Origin: Phytophthora sp. 'mugwort'
Taxonomy: Eukaryota; Oomycota; Peronosporomycetes; Peronosporales; Peronosporaceae
NCBI GenBank assembly: GCA_033558025.1
Contig: JAUCEF010000083.1
Location: 1 to 41,241 of the forward strand
Direction: 5' to 3'
DNA: 41,241 nucleotides
Shown: one piece after another, positions 1-9,410 of the stretch
How positions within the stretch are numbered: position 1 is the stretch's first letter
How the letters are laid out: each line of letters begins with the position of its first letter
Made by a program: the position numbers and the translations under genes
Notes under the pieces: generated by a model
Seen by the model: the letters and a program-made list of their open reading frames with translations, nothing else
What the model was told of the DNA's origin: nothing
Databases searched by the model: none

Positions 1-134
1 AATGAAAAAAGACAACTTAAAAAAGTTGTTAATGTGGTTATAAATACAGAACCTTTACGGCCAATATAAAAACCAAATAATCCAGAAGCTACTGAACCTA
101 AAAAAGGTAAAAAAATTAAAGTTAATAATAACAT
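1..134 (-). CDS. nad5: nad5, 5' part (NADH dehydrogenase subunit 5, cut by window edge)
   Basis: The first 44 codons and two extra bases of nad5 read from the ATG at 134 down to the window edge. The peptide begins MLLLTLIFLPFLGSVASG and continues with GLFGFYIGRKGS, the usual start of this proton-pumping antiporter-like membrane subunit of complex I. The remainder of the gene is at the other end of the window (41241 down to 40275), but that piece starts near residue 310 of a normal Nad5, so about 800 bp lie outside the window. A TTCTTTAAGA element lies about 60 nt upstream on the coding strand. Confidence 0.85.
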   Translation of the reverse strand, partial: MLLLTLIFLPFLGSVASGLFGFYIGRKGSVFITTLTTFLSCLFS

Positions 135-193
135 AATAGAATAAAATAAATTTAAATTATTTAAAAATATAATAATAATTTTAAAATAATTCT

Positions 194-205
194 TCTTAAA
201 GAATA
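194..205 (-). promoter_or_regulatory. TATTCTTTAAGA element upstream of nad5
   Basis: On the minus strand this reads TATTCTTTAAGA, ending about 60 nt before the nad5 ATG. The same near-palindromic word occurs before atp9 and cox2. A role as promoter or processing site is inference from recurrence and position only. The rest of 135-338 is A+T-rich spacer in which I see nothing else. Confidence 0.3.
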
Positions 206-338
206 AATATTTTTTAAAAAATTAATATTAGAATAATATTTAAAATTATTTTCTATATAGAAAATAATTAATTTTTATCTGTTATGTTTTATTTACAAAA
301 TATTATAATTATTTTTTATTAATAAAAAAATAATTATA

Positions 339-1868
339 TTATTTTGTAATAAAATTATTAGTAAAATTTGTTGCTAAAATATTAAGTTTTTTTTCTAATT
401 CTTTAGATATTTCTTTTTTATTTAAGATTTCTTCTAAAATATTAAAATGATTATTTTTTATAAAATTTAACCAACTAATTTCAAAACTTGAAATTTTATC
501 AACAGCAATTTTATCTAAGAAACCACGTACACCTAAATAAATAATTACAATTTGATTTTCAACAGATAACGGTATATTTAAACCTTGTTTTAACATTTCT
601 GTTAATCTAATCCCTCTATTTAATTGTTGTTGAGTTGTAGCATCTAAATCAGAACCAAATTGAGCAAATGCTTGTACTTCTCTAAATTGTGCTAATTCTA
701 ATTTCATTGTACCAGCAATTTGTTTCATAGCTTTAATTTGTGCAGAAGAACCAACACGACTTACAGATAATCCAACACTAATTGCAGGTCTTTGACCTTC
801 ATTAAATAATTCTGTTTCTAAAAAAATTTGTCCATCAGTAATTGAAATAACATTTGTTGGAATATAAGCAGAAACATCTCCAGCTTGTGTTTCAATAATA
901 GGTAATGCGGTTAATGAACCACCACCAATTTTTTTATTCATTTTAGCAGCTCTTTCTAATAAACGAGAGTGTAAATAAAAAACATCTCCAGGATAAGCTT
1001 CTCTACCTGGAGGTCTTCTTAATAATAAAGACATTTGTCTATAAGCTACCGCTTGTTTTGATAAATCATCATAGAAAATAACAGCATGTTTACCATTATC
1101 TCTAAAATATTCACCTAAAGCACAACCAGTATATGGAGCTAAATATTGTAAGGGTGCTGAATCTGAAGCAGTAGCCGCTACAATAACAGAAAAAAACATT
1201 GCATTTTTTTCTTCTAAAGTTTTTGTTAATTCAGCAATTGTTGATCTTTTTTGACCAACACCTACATAAATACAATATAATTGATTATTTATATCTTTTT
1301 TTAAATGAGGTTCTCTTTGATTAATTATAGTATCAATAGCAATAGATGTTTTACCTGTTTGTCTATCACCAATAATTAATTCCCTTTGACCACGACCAAT
1401 AGGAATTAAACTATCTACAGCTTTTAAACCTGTTTGTACAGGTTGTTTAACACTTTCTCTAGGCATAATACCTGGAGCTTTAACTTCAACTCTACTTTCT
1501 AATTTACTGTTAATTTGACCTTTACCATCAATGGGTTGTCCTAAAGCATCAACTACTCTACCTAATACTTCAGGTCCTACAGGTACACTAACAATAGATC
1601 CAGTTCTTCGTACAAAATTACCTTCTTGAATTTCTCTATCATTACTAAAAACAACAACACCAACAACATCAGGTTCTAAATTTAAAGCCATTCCTTTAAT
1701 ATTACCATTATTAAATTCAACCATTTCACCTGCTTGAATTTTAGTTAAACCATAACATCTTGCAATACCATCACTCATTGAAAGAACAATACCTGTTTCT
1801 TGTAAACTTTTTTCATCTTTATATTTTTTAATATTTGATTCCAGTATATATGATAATTCAATAGCCAT
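339..1868 (-). CDS. atp1: atp1, ATP synthase F1 alpha subunit
   Basis: Non-catalytic alpha subunit of the matrix F1 ATPase, 509 aa, the normal family length and intact. It shows the Walker A motif GDRQTGKT near residue 168, then YVGVGQKRS, the [11 protein letters not shown] strand, the [20 protein letters not shown] stretch and [11 protein letters not shown]. The ATG at 1868 gives a conventional alpha-subunit N-terminus. It is transcribed on the minus strand after trnE and nad4. Retention of atp1 in mtDNA is seen in several stramenopile, jakobid and plant lineages and is not universal, so it has some taxonomic value. Confidence 0.98.
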   Translation of the reverse strand: MAIELSYILESNIKKYKDEKSLQETGIVLSMSDGIARCYGLTKIQAGEMVEFNNGNIKGMALNLEPDVVGVVVFSNDREIQEGNFVRRTGSIVSVPVGPEVLGRVVDALGQPIDGKGQINSKLESRVEVKAPGIMPRESVKQPVQTGLKAVDSLIPIGRGQRELIIGDRQTGKTSIAIDTIINQREPHLKKDINNQLYCIYVGVGQKRSTIAELTKTLEEKNAMFFSVIVAATASDSAPLQYLAPYTGCALGEYFRDNGKHAVIFYDDLSKQAVAYRQMSLLLRRPPGREAYPGDVFYLHSRLLERAAKMNKKIGGGSLTALPIIETQAGDVSAYIPTNVISITDGQIFLETELFNEGQRPAISVGLSVSRVGSSAQIKAMKQIAGTMKLELAQFREVQAFAQFGSDLDATTQQQLNRGIRLTEMLKQGLNIPLSVENQIVIIYLGVRGFLDKIAVDKISSFEISWLNFIKNNHFNILEEILNKKEISKELEKKLNILATNFTNNFITK

Positions 1869-1947
1869 AGAGGTTATTAAATTATCATATTATTTAATAA
1901 TTATAAATTATTATAATTACCAAAATATATCAAATATATATTTTTTA

Positions 1948-2019
1948 TACCCTTTACGAGAATTGAACTCGTATTTTTACCGTGAAAAGGTAATGTCCTA
2001 ACCATTAGACTAAAAGGGC
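1948..2019 (-). tRNA. trnE: tRNA-Glu (UUC)
   Basis: Cloverleaf on the minus strand with acceptor GCCCTTT/AAAGGGT, a T arm around TTCAATT and anticodon loop TTTTCAC giving UUC. Lies between nad4 and atp1. Confidence 0.93.
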
Positions 2020-2043
2020 TTTTTATTAAACAAAAAATTTTGT

Positions 2044-3519
2044 TTAATAAAAATAAGAAAAATCAATATGTATTAAAATTTTTGAAACACTTTCATGCAT
2101 ACAACTTTCAAAAATTTTAGGATATAAACCTAATAAAAAGATATTTATAATTAATATTAAATGAATTAAAAATTCACGATAAGTTAAATCATAATAAATT
2201 TTTAAATAAATATTTTGAATATTACCATAACAAATTCGATTATAAAATAATAAAGAATATACCCCACCCAAAAACATACCAATTGTCGCAAAAACAGCTG
2301 TTGTAGTATTATCTTCAAAAACTCCAGTTAAAATAAGAATTTCACCCACAAAACTACTTGAACCTGGAATAGACATATTTGCTAATACATAAATAAATAA
2401 TGCAATACAAAATAAAGGCATTGTATGTGCTAAACCACCATAATAATTAATAAATCTTGTATGATATCGATCATATAAACATCCAATTGAAAAAAATAAA
2501 CCACTCGATACTAAACCATGACTAATCATTTGAATAATACTACCTTCTAATCCTTGAATAGTTAAAGAAAAAATACCCAATATTATAAAATTCATATGAG
2601 CAACTGATGCATAAGCAATAATACGTTTCAAATCTGTTTGTCGTATAGCTGTTAATGACGCATAAATAACAGATATTAAACATAAAACTAAAATATACGG
2701 TGTAAAATATAATGCAGCTTTAGGAAATAAAGGAACTAAAAACCTAATCATACCGTATGATCCTAATTTTAATAAAATACCAGCTAATAGTACAGAACCT
2801 GCGGTAGGTGCTTCAACATGTGCTTCCGGTAACCAAACATGAAAAGGTAACATTGGAACTTTAACAGCAAATGATAAAAAAAAAGCTAAGAAATAAAATT
2901 TTTCATATGAAAAATTAAAATTACTATAATATAATATTTGATAATCAGTTGTACCCACAGTTAAAAATAAATGAATAATGGCAATAAACATAAATAATGA
3001 ACCTGCTAATGTATACATAAAAAACAAATATGAAGCTTTAATTTTACGTTCTCTTGAACCCCAAATACCTATAATTAAAAACATAGGAATTAATACACTT
3101 TCAAAGAAAATATAAAAAATAAGTACATCTAATATACTAAATGAAATGATTAAACAAAATTCTAAAATAAAATATAAAATAAAATATTCTTTTATATTTT
3201 TATTAATCATTTCATAACTAATTAACATACAGATTGGAATCAAAAATGTTGTTAAAATTATAAAAAATAATGAAATACCATCAATACCTAAATAAAAATT
3301 AATATTAAATTGACTAATCCATTCTATTTTAAATAAATATTGAAAATTAGAAGTTGATTTATCAAATAAAATCCATAAAGGTAATGACATTAAAAAAATG
3401 AAAAAAGACATAAAAATACTAAAATTTTTTATAAATTTTTCATTTTTCGAAAAAGCTAATATAATAACCGTAATTAATGGTAAAATAAGTAAAAAAATTA
3501 ATATAAACTTATTAAACAT
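2044..3519 (-). CDS. nad4: nad4, NADH dehydrogenase subunit 4
   Basis: Antiporter-like subunit of complex I, 491 aa from the ATG at 3519 (MFNKFILIFLLILPL). A longer open frame reaches 3591 but would run into trnH, so the later start is preferred. The hallmark VKVPMLPFHVWLPEAHVEAP is present, followed by TAGSVLLAGILLKLGSYG and the later block AYASVAHMNFIILG. About 13-14 hydrophobic segments are visible. The frame is intact, unlike nad5 and nad6. Confidence 0.97.
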   Translation of the reverse strand: MFNKFILIFLLILPLITVIILAFSKNEKFIKNFSIFMSFFIFLMSLPLWILFDKSTSNFQYLFKIEWISQFNINFYLGIDGISLFFIILTTFLIPICMLISYEMINKNIKEYFILYFILEFCLIISFSILDVLIFYIFFESVLIPMFLIIGIWGSRERKIKASYLFFMYTLAGSLFMFIAIIHLFLTVGTTDYQILYYSNFNFSYEKFYFLAFFLSFAVKVPMLPFHVWLPEAHVEAPTAGSVLLAGILLKLGSYGMIRFLVPLFPKAALYFTPYILVLCLISVIYASLTAIRQTDLKRIIAYASVAHMNFIILGIFSLTIQGLEGSIIQMISHGLVSSGLFFSIGCLYDRYHTRFINYYGGLAHTMPLFCIALFIYVLANMSIPGSSSFVGEILILTGVFEDNTTTAVFATIGMFLGGVYSLLFYNRICYGNIQNIYLKIYYDLTYREFLIHLILIINIFLLGLYPKIFESCMHESVSKILIHIDFSYFY

Positions 3520-3540
3520 AAAAAAATTTAATTTAAAAAT

Positions 3541-3614
3541 GGGCGAAAAATGGGACTTGAACCCATAACACTTAGACCCACAATCTAACACTCTACCTTT
3601 AAGTTATAATCGCC
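3541..3614 (-). tRNA. trnH: tRNA-His (GUG)
   Basis: Minus-strand cloverleaf with anticodon stem TTAGA/TCTAA around TTGTGGG (GUG), T loop TTCAAGT and discriminator C as expected for tRNA-His. The base before the 5' G would be A, so the G-1 identity base is not encoded and would have to be added. Confidence 0.93.
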
Positions 3615-3617
3615 TTT

Positions 3618-4037
3618 TTAAATTTTTCTTAAATAATATATAAAATTTAAAAATGATTGAACAATTAAATTATTTAAAGGTGGATAGTTTTTAGATAATA
3701 TTTGTTTTACTTTTAAATTAGAATAAATATTATTTTGAATACTCAAATAAATTAATTCAAGTTTTTTAAAATTATATAAATCCCTTATTAAATTTAATTC
3801 ATTATTTCCATAAATTATTAAAATAGAACCTTGTCCTTTTAATTTTAAAAAAATATCAATAATTAAATTTTGATTTAATATTAAAGATTTATAATCAAAT
3901 TTTTTAATTTTTTTTTTTAAAGATATTATTTCATTAATATTTAAATCATTATAACGAAATATATATATATATTTATAAGTTTGTTTAATTTTTTGTAATT
4001 GATTTAATTTATACTTTTTAAATTTTTTTTTTTGCAT
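3618..4037 (-). CDS. orf139, candidate ribosomal protein L10
   Basis: Intact basic ORF of 139 aa, very lysine-rich at its N-terminus (MQKKKFKKYKLNQLQKIKQ). Its middle looks like uL10: a strand YKYIYIFRYNDLNINEI, then SLKKKIKKFDYKSLILNQNL resembling the conserved LR..L....YKV.KN.L segment, then LKGQGSILIIYGNN. The length fits a mitochondrial L10 without the C-terminal stalk extension. It sits between trnH and nad7 on the same strand, only 38 nt from nad7. The identification is by pattern memory only; another basic r-protein is the alternative. Confidence 0.45.
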   Translation of the reverse strand: MQKKKFKKYKLNQLQKIKQTYKYIYIFRYNDLNINEIISLKKKIKKFDYKSLILNQNLIIDIFLKLKGQGSILIIYGNNELNLIRDLYNFKKLELIYLSIQNNIYSNLKVKQILSKNYPPLNNLIVQSFLNFIYYLRKI

Positions 4038-4075
4038 AATTTATTGAAAATAAAATTTTATTCTAATAATTAATA

Positions 4076-5254
4076 TTAACGATCAATTTCACCAAAAACA
4101 ACATCTAAAGTACCAATAATTGTAACAACATCAGCAATCATATGATTTTTAGCTATAAAATCTAATGCTTGTAAATGTAAAAATCCTGGTGATTTAATTT
4201 TACATCTGTAGGGTTTATTTGTACCATCTGCTACTAAATAAACACCATACTCACCTTTAGGTGCCTCAATAACTGTATAAGTTTCACCAGCATTTACACA
4301 AATATTTTCTGAATAATATTTAAAATGATGAATTAAAGACTCCATAGAATTTTTAATTTGAATTCTATTTGGATTTGTAATTTTTTTATCATCTAATTTA
4401 ATAGGACCTTGGGGAATTTTATTAAGTACTTGCAAAATAATTCGAATTGATTGTCGCATTTCTTCTATTCTAATTAAATAACGATCATAACAATCGCCAT
4501 TTGTACCTACAGGTATATCAAATTTTAATTGATCATAAATTTCATAAGGTTGTGTTTTACGTAAATCCCATGAAATACCTGATCCACGTAACATAACACC
4601 ACTAAAACCAAAATTTAAAGCATCTTTAGCAGATATAATACCAATATCTACTAATCTTTGTTTCCAAATTCTATTATTAGTTAACATTTCTTCAATTTCA
4701 TCTAAACGGGTATTAAATTGTTCACAAAAAATATATATATCATTTAACAAACCTTTAGGCAAATCTTGATTAACACCTCCAGGTCTAAAATAAGCTGCAT
4801 GCATACGTGCACCAGAAACACGTTCATAAAATTCCATTAATTTCTCACGTTCTTCAAATCCCCAAAAATAAGGTGTCATAGCTCCTACATCTAAAGCATG
4901 ACAACATACAGCTAATAAATGATTTAAGATACGTGTTATTTCTGAAAATAAAACTCTTATATATTGTGCTCGTAAAGGTATATCACAATTTAATAATTTT
5001 TCAATAGCCAAAACATATGCATGTTCTTGACACATCATAGATACATAATCTAAACGATCAAAATAAGGTAACGCCTGTAAATAATTTTTATATTCAATTA
5101 ATTTTTCTGTACCTCTATGTAATAAACCTATATGTGAATCAGCTTTTTTAACAACTTCACCGTTTAATTCTAAAATTAAACGTAAAACACCATGAGCCGC
5201 TGGATGTTGTGGACCAAAATTTATAGAAAAATTTTTAATTTTTTTTAATGACAT
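4076..5254 (-). CDS. nad7: nad7, NADH dehydrogenase subunit 7 (49 kDa)
   Basis: Peripheral-arm complex I subunit of 392 aa that helps form the quinone site. It starts [20 protein letters not shown] with the invariant [10 protein letters not shown] and has [38 protein letters not shown] and the C-terminal VFGEIDR, so it is full length. The ATG follows a long T tract on the plus strand. It is divergent from nad2 across a 115-bp spacer. Confidence 0.98.
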   Translation of the reverse strand: MSLKKIKNFSINFGPQHPAAHGVLRLILELNGEVVKKADSHIGLLHRGTEKLIEYKNYLQALPYFDRLDYVSMMCQEHAYVLAIEKLLNCDIPLRAQYIRVLFSEITRILNHLLAVCCHALDVGAMTPYFWGFEEREKLMEFYERVSGARMHAAYFRPGGVNQDLPKGLLNDIYIFCEQFNTRLDEIEEMLTNNRIWKQRLVDIGIISAKDALNFGFSGVMLRGSGISWDLRKTQPYEIYDQLKFDIPVGTNGDCYDRYLIRIEEMRQSIRIILQVLNKIPQGPIKLDDKKITNPNRIQIKNSMESLIHHFKYYSENICVNAGETYTVIEAPKGEYGVYLVADGTNKPYRCKIKSPGFLHLQALDFIAKNHMIADVVTIIGTLDVVFGEIDR

Positions 5255-5369
5255 TTTTTTTTTTTTTTTTTTTAATAAAAATATAATATTTATAAATTAA
5301 TTTTTTTATAAATATATAGCATATATAGTAAGTAAGTATTTTTAAAATATTTATTTCTTTTATTACATT
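5255..5369. promoter_or_regulatory. divergent nad7/nad2 intergenic spacer
   Basis: This 115-bp spacer separates the start codons of nad7 (minus) and nad2 (plus) and so must hold 5' ends for both. It contains a T run of about 20 next to the nad7 start and short repeats such as AGTAAGTA. I see no recognisable promoter motif, and the TTCTTTAAGA element found elsewhere is absent. Assignment as bidirectional promoter is positional inference. Confidence 0.3.
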
Positions 5370-6863
5370 ATGTTTTTTCAGGAAATTTTTAATAATAATT
5401 TTGAAATTATTATCCCCGAATTTTTTTTAACAACTTTTTTATTAATTTTATTATTATTTGGTGTTTTTTATAAAAAAAATCAAAATGCTCAAAAAATTTT
5501 GATTATTAAAAATATTACTACTATAATAATATATTTATTATTAATTCTTTTAATATTAACGTTAAATATAACAAATATTTCAAGTAACATATTAAATGGT
5601 GTATTACTTATTAATAATTTTACACAATTTATTAAAATAATTTTAATTTTATTAACAATTATTTGTTTTTTAATACAACAAAAATATTTAATACAACAAA
5701 AAATAAATTCATATGAAATTAATATATTAATGTTAATATCATTATTGGGTTTAATGTTATTGGTATCTGCAAATCATTTTATTACTTTATATTTAGCAAT
5801 TGAATTACAAAGTTTAAGTTTTTATATATTAACATCCACCCAAAAAAAATCGATATTATCAATTGAGGCTGGTTTAAAATATTTTATTTTAGGATCAATT
5901 GCTTCAGGTTTTATTCTATTTGGTTCTTCAATAATTTATGCTATTACAGGTTCATTAAATTTTAATAATATTTTTTTAATATTATCAAATATAAATTTTT
6001 TAGATAATATAAATATATTAATTAGTTTATCTTATGGATTAATTTTTATTTTAGTTGGTATTTTATTTAAAATAGGTGCTACACCTTTTCATTTTTGGTT
6101 GCCTGATGTATATGAAGGTGCTCCAAATAATATTTCAAGTTTTTTTGCTATTGTACCAAAAATTGCTTTTATAGGAATTTTAATTCGTTTATTTTTTGAG
6201 ATTTTTTTTAATATTTCATATTTCTTTGAAATTTTTTTTTATATTATTTCATTTTTATCTATGTTAATCGGTGCATTATCGGCATTACAACAAAAAAAAA
6301 TCAAAAGATTATTAGCTTATAGTGCAATAAGTCATGTAGGTTTTATATTAATAGGATTTACTTCAAATATGTTAAATAATATTCCATTTATTTTATTATA
6401 TATTATAATTTATATTATAACAAGTATTAATTTATGGACTTCTTATTTATCTTTAAATATCAATCATAAACCAATTAAATATTTAACAGATTTATCAAAT
6501 ATATATACTATTAATAAATTAATTGCTATTATTATAATCATAAATATTTTTTCATTAGCTGGTATACCCCCATTAGCGGGTTTTTTTTCAAAATTATTTA
6601 TATTTTTTTCAGCTATTAAAAATAATTATTTTAGTTTAGTATTTTTTGGTATTATTATAAGTGTTTTAAGCTCTTTTTATTATTTAAAAATAATTAAAAT
6701 TATTTATTTTGAAAAAATATTTAGAAAAATGTATATTTCACAAATAAATAAAAGTCAAAGTATAATATTATTAATTAGTACTCAATTTATTTTATTTTTA
6801 TTTATTTATCCTAATATTATATTAATAAATTTAAACAAAATTTATTTATATTTATTAATATAA
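5370..6863 (+). CDS. nad2: nad2, NADH dehydrogenase subunit 2
   Basis: Antiporter-like membrane subunit of complex I, 497 aa, intact. Diagnostic blocks are YLAIELQSLSFYILTS, the central KIGATPFHFWLPDVYEGAPN, LLAYSAISHVGFILIG and FSLAGIPPLAGFFSKLFIF. About 14 hydrophobic helices are visible. The start MFFQEIFNNNFEIIIPE is a normal Nad2 N-terminus. It heads the long plus-strand run to cob. Confidence 0.97.
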   Translation: MFFQEIFNNNFEIIIPEFFLTTFLLILLLFGVFYKKNQNAQKILIIKNITTIIIYLLLILLILTLNITNISSNILNGVLLINNFTQFIKIILILLTIICFLIQQKYLIQQKINSYEINILMLISLLGLMLLVSANHFITLYLAIELQSLSFYILTSTQKKSILSIEAGLKYFILGSIASGFILFGSSIIYAITGSLNFNNIFLILSNINFLDNINILISLSYGLIFILVGILFKIGATPFHFWLPDVYEGAPNNISSFFAIVPKIAFIGILIRLFFEIFFNISYFFEIFFYIISFLSMLIGALSALQQKKIKRLLAYSAISHVGFILIGFTSNMLNNIPFILLYIIIYIITSINLWTSYLSLNINHKPIKYLTDLSNIYTINKLIAIIIIINIFSLAGIPPLAGFFSKLFIFFSAIKNNYFSLVFFGIIISVLSSFYYLKIIKIIYFEKIFRKMYISQINKSQSIILLISTQFILFLFIYPNIILINLNKIYLYLLI

Positions 6864-6869
6864 TATTTA

Positions 6870-6943
6870 GTTTGGATAGCTCAGTTGGTTAGAGTAAAAG
6901 ACTGAAAATCTTTGTGTCGGTGGTTCAAATCCACCTCCAGACA
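6870..6943 (+). tRNA. trnF: tRNA-Phe (GAA)
   Basis: Acceptor GTTTGGA/TCCAGAC, D arm GCTC...GAGT, anticodon stem AAAGA/TCTTT around CTGAAAA (GAA), T loop TTCAAAT, discriminator A. Confidence 0.95.
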
Positions 6944-6959
6944 ATTTTATTATTAAAAT

Positions 6960-7307
6960 ATGTATCTTTTAAGAATAACTTTTAAATCATTTCAAAAAAT
7001 AAATCAACTCAAACAAAATTTATTAAAATTAAAAAAAATTAATAAATTCAAAAATATTCAAATACCCGGTGTATTTCAAACAAAACAAAAAAAAAAAATT
7101 TTTACATTATTAAGATCTCCCCATGTAAATAAAAAATCACGTGAACATTTTATTCATAAAAATTATACTTCTAAAATTAATATAAAATTTAAAAATATTT
7201 TTTATTTATTAAATTTTTTAGTTTTAATTAAAAAATTTTTATCTAAAAATTCATTAATAAATATTAAAATTATACAAAAAAAATTAAAATTAAACTTATG
7301 CTTATAG
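6960..7307 (+). CDS. rps10: rps10, ribosomal protein S10
   Basis: Small-subunit protein uS10, 115 aa. The family signature FTLLRSPHVNKKSREHF is clear at about residues 47-63, preceded by IQIPGVFQT matching the bacterial loop that leads into it. The remainder is lysine- and asparagine-rich, as in its neighbours. Its last codons and TAG stop overlap the acceptor stem of trnR by 10 nt, so the two cannot both be released intact from one transcript by simple cleavage. Confidence 0.88.
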   Translation: MYLLRITFKSFQKINQLKQNLLKLKKINKFKNIQIPGVFQTKQKKKIFTLLRSPHVNKKSREHFIHKNYTSKINIKFKNIFYLLNFLVLIKKFLSKNSLINIKIIQKKLKLNLCL

Positions 7308-7371
7308 CTTAAATGGATAAAGCGTTAGATTGCGGATCTATAAAATGAAAGTTCAAATCTTTCTAAGCATA
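7298..7371 (+). tRNA. trnR: tRNA-Arg (GCG)
   Basis: Acceptor ATGCTTA/TAAGCAT, anticodon stem TTAGA/TCTAT around TTGCGGA (GCG), T stem GAAAG/CTTTC. GCG instead of the commoner ACG would read CGC and CGU; CGA codons are also used in the r-protein genes. Overlaps the end of rps10 by 10 nt. Confidence 0.88.
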
Positions 7372-7385
7372 TATTTTATTTATTT

Positions 7386-7457
7386 TGAAGTATAGCCAAG
7401 TGGTAAGGCCTCCGTTTTTGGTACGGAAAATCAAAGGTTCGAATCCTTTTACTTCAA
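7386..7457 (+). tRNA. trnQ: tRNA-Gln (UUG)
   Basis: Acceptor TGAAGTA/TACTTCA, anticodon stem CCGT/ACGG around TTTTGGT (UUG), T arm AAAGG-TTCGAAT-CCTTT, discriminator A. Confidence 0.94.
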
Positions 7458-7459
7458 AA

Positions 7460-7533
7460 GGGCCTATAACTCAGTTGGTTAGAGTATACGCCTGATAAGT
7501 GTAAAGTCAGTAGTTCAAATCTACTTAGGCCCA
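7460..7533 (+). tRNA. trnI: tRNA-Ile (GAU)
   Basis: Acceptor GGGCCTA/TAGGCCC, anticodon stem TACGC/GTGTA around CTGATAA (GAU), T loop TTCAAAT, discriminator A. Confidence 0.94.
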
Positions 7534-7534
7534 A

Positions 7535-7609
7535 TGAATAATTAACTCAATTGGTAGAGTATTTCGTTTACACCGAAAATGTTAGCGGTTCGAGTCCGTT
7601 ATTATTCAA
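7535..7609 (+). tRNA. trnV: tRNA-Val (UAC)
   Basis: Acceptor TGAATAA/TTATTCA, anticodon stem TTTCG/CGAAA around TTTACAC (UAC), T loop TTCGAGT. Last of four closely spaced tRNAs before rps12. Confidence 0.94.
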
Positions 7610-7625
7610 TAAAATAACAAATAAT

Positions 7626-8006
7626 ATGTCAACAATTAATCAATTATTTTTAAAAAAACAAAAACGTTTAGAAAAAAAAAAAAGAAATAAAAGTCCAGCT
7701 TTAAAACAATGTCCTCAACGTAAAGGTATTTGTTTAAAAGTTTATAATACAACACCTAAAAAACCAAATTCTGCTATGCGTAAAGTAGCAAAAGTACACC
7801 TATCTAGTAGGTATACAATAATTACTTATATTCCAGGTATTGGTCATACTTTACAAGAACATTCAATAGTATTAGTTAGAGGAGGTCGTGTAAAAGATTT
7901 ACCTGGAGTAAAATATCATGTAATTCGTGGTAAATATGATTTATTAGGGATTTATTCTCGAAAAACATCAAGATCAAAATATGGAACTAAAATACGAAGA
8001 GTATAA
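7626..8006 (+). CDS. rps12: rps12, ribosomal protein S12
   Basis: Decoding-centre protein uS12, 126 aa, intact. Conserved blocks are [40 protein letters not shown] and [20 protein letters not shown]. The open frame extends upstream through trnV, so the ATG at 7626 (MSTINQLF, a typical S12 start) is chosen. It overlaps the start of rps7 by 26 nt. Confidence 0.97.
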   Translation: MSTINQLFLKKQKRLEKKKRNKSPALKQCPQRKGICLKVYNTTPKKPNSAMRKVAKVHLSSRYTIITYIPGIGHTLQEHSIVLVRGGRVKDLPGVKYHVIRGKYDLLGIYSRKTSRSKYGTKIRRV

Positions 8007-8411
8007 AATAAAAAAATTATTTATAAATATGTTATTAAAAAAAGGAAAAAAAACTTGTTCTGAAAACATATTTATAAATATTTTAATTACTTTAAAAAAA
8101 ATTACAAAACAAAAACCGAATTTTATTTTATTTAAATCAATTGAAAATTTATTACCGAAATTAAAAGCAATAAGTATTCCAAATAAAAAACGAAATAAAA
8201 AAAAAAAAAAAAAGATAGATATTTTTTAATGCTTTTAAATGAAGATAAACAAATTAAAAAATCGATATCGTGGTTACTTTTAAATGCAAATTTAAAAAAC
8301 ATAACAAACGAAATTATTCAAACTTCAAAAAATAAAAGTAAAACAATCAATACAAAAAAACAATATTATAAAAATATAAAAAAATTAAAATTTAATCTTA
8401 TTTTTGATTAA
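7981..8411 (+). CDS. rps7: rps7, ribosomal protein S7, frame broken at a poly-A run
   Basis: uS7 in two consecutive frames. The first (7981-8229) reads [20 protein letters not shown] then [17 protein letters not shown], matching the bacterial LL.KFVN.LM..GKKS.AE.IV..AL segment. The second (ATG 8229, stop 8411) carries [14 protein letters not shown], matching S7 AIRWLV..AR, then [21 protein letters not shown] run of about 17 A's at 8197-8213 lies between the halves, and one base added or removed there joins them into a normal-length S7. Either the homopolymer length is miscalled or slippage restores the frame. Translation probably couples to rps12, whose end it overlaps. Confidence 0.75.
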
Positions 8412-8471
8412 TTTTTTTAAAATACATTATTTATCATTAAATAATTAATTATTACAAATTATAAAATTCTT

Positions 8472-9386
8472 ATGAAAAATTATTATTATATTAATAAAAA
8501 AAATTTACAAATAGAAACTACAACAAATGATTCTAATATCGATAAATTTCAAAATGATTTAAAAATTTTAAAAGAAATTAGTAATAATATACAAAATACA
8601 CAAAAACATCCTTATCATTTAGTAGATCCAAGTCCTTGGCCTTTTATAATTTCTTTTGGACTTTTTTTTTTAACTTTTGGTGGTGCTATGTATTTTCATG
8701 GTTATATTGGCAGTAATTTCTTAATTTTAACAGGATTTTTAATGATTATTTTAACAATGTATACTTGGTTTCGTGATATAGTTAGAGAAGCTGTATATGA
8801 AGGTCAACATACTAAACAAGTACAATTAGGTTTAAGAAATGGTATGCTTTTATTTATTTTTAGTGAATTACTATTTTTTGTTAGTTTTTTTTGGGCTTTT
8901 TTTCATTCAGCTTTAGCACCAACACCTGAAATTGGATCTTTATGGCCACCATTAGGTATTGAAACTGTTAATGCTTGGGGTATTCCTTTATTAAATACTG
9001 TAATATTATTATCATCTGGGGCAACTATTACTTGGGCACACCATTCAATAGTTTTTGGTGATAGAAAAAATGCTATTTTAAGTTTAATTATTACAATTTT
9101 ATTAGCTTTTTTTTTTACTTTAATTCAAGCCTATGAATATATTGAAAGTACTTTTTCAATTTCTGATAGTATTTATGGTACAACTTTTTTTTTATTAACA
9201 GGTTTTCATGGTATTCACGTTATTGTAGGTACTATTTTTATTATAGTAAGTACTATTAGATTAATTAATCATCATTTTACAAAACAACATCATTTCGGTT
9301 TTGAAGCTGCAGCTTGGTATTGGCATTTTGTAGATGTTGTTTGGTTATTTTTATTTGTAGCAGTTTACTGGTGGGGAGGTAATTAA
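8472..9386 (+). CDS. cox3: cox3, cytochrome c oxidase subunit III
   Basis: Seven-helix core subunit of complex IV, intact, 304 aa. The canonical N-terminus KHPYHLVDPSPWPFIISFG appears only at about residue 45, so this protein has a hydrophilic, Asn-rich extension of some 44 residues. No ATG lies between 8472 and the canonical start. Other family blocks are EAVYEGQHTKQVQLGLRNGM, the FFWAFFHSALAPTPEIG region, GFHGIHVIVGTIF and the C-terminal WYWHFVDVVWLFLFVAVYWW. A non-ATG start closer to KHPYH (for example ATA) is the alternative. Confidence 0.96.
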   Translation: MKNYYYINKKNLQIETTTNDSNIDKFQNDLKILKEISNNIQNTQKHPYHLVDPSPWPFIISFGLFFLTFGGAMYFHGYIGSNFLILTGFLMIILTMYTWFRDIVREAVYEGQHTKQVQLGLRNGMLLFIFSELLFFVSFFWAFFHSALAPTPEIGSLWPPLGIETVNAWGIPLLNTVILLSSGATITWAHHSIVFGDRKNAILSLIITILLAFFFTLIQAYEYIESTFSISDSIYGTTFFLLTGFHGIHVIVGTIFIIVSTIRLINHHFTKQHHFGFEAAAWYWHFVDVVWLFLFVAVYWWGGN

Positions 9387-9410
9387 TTTATTAAAAAATT
9401 AATAATTTTT

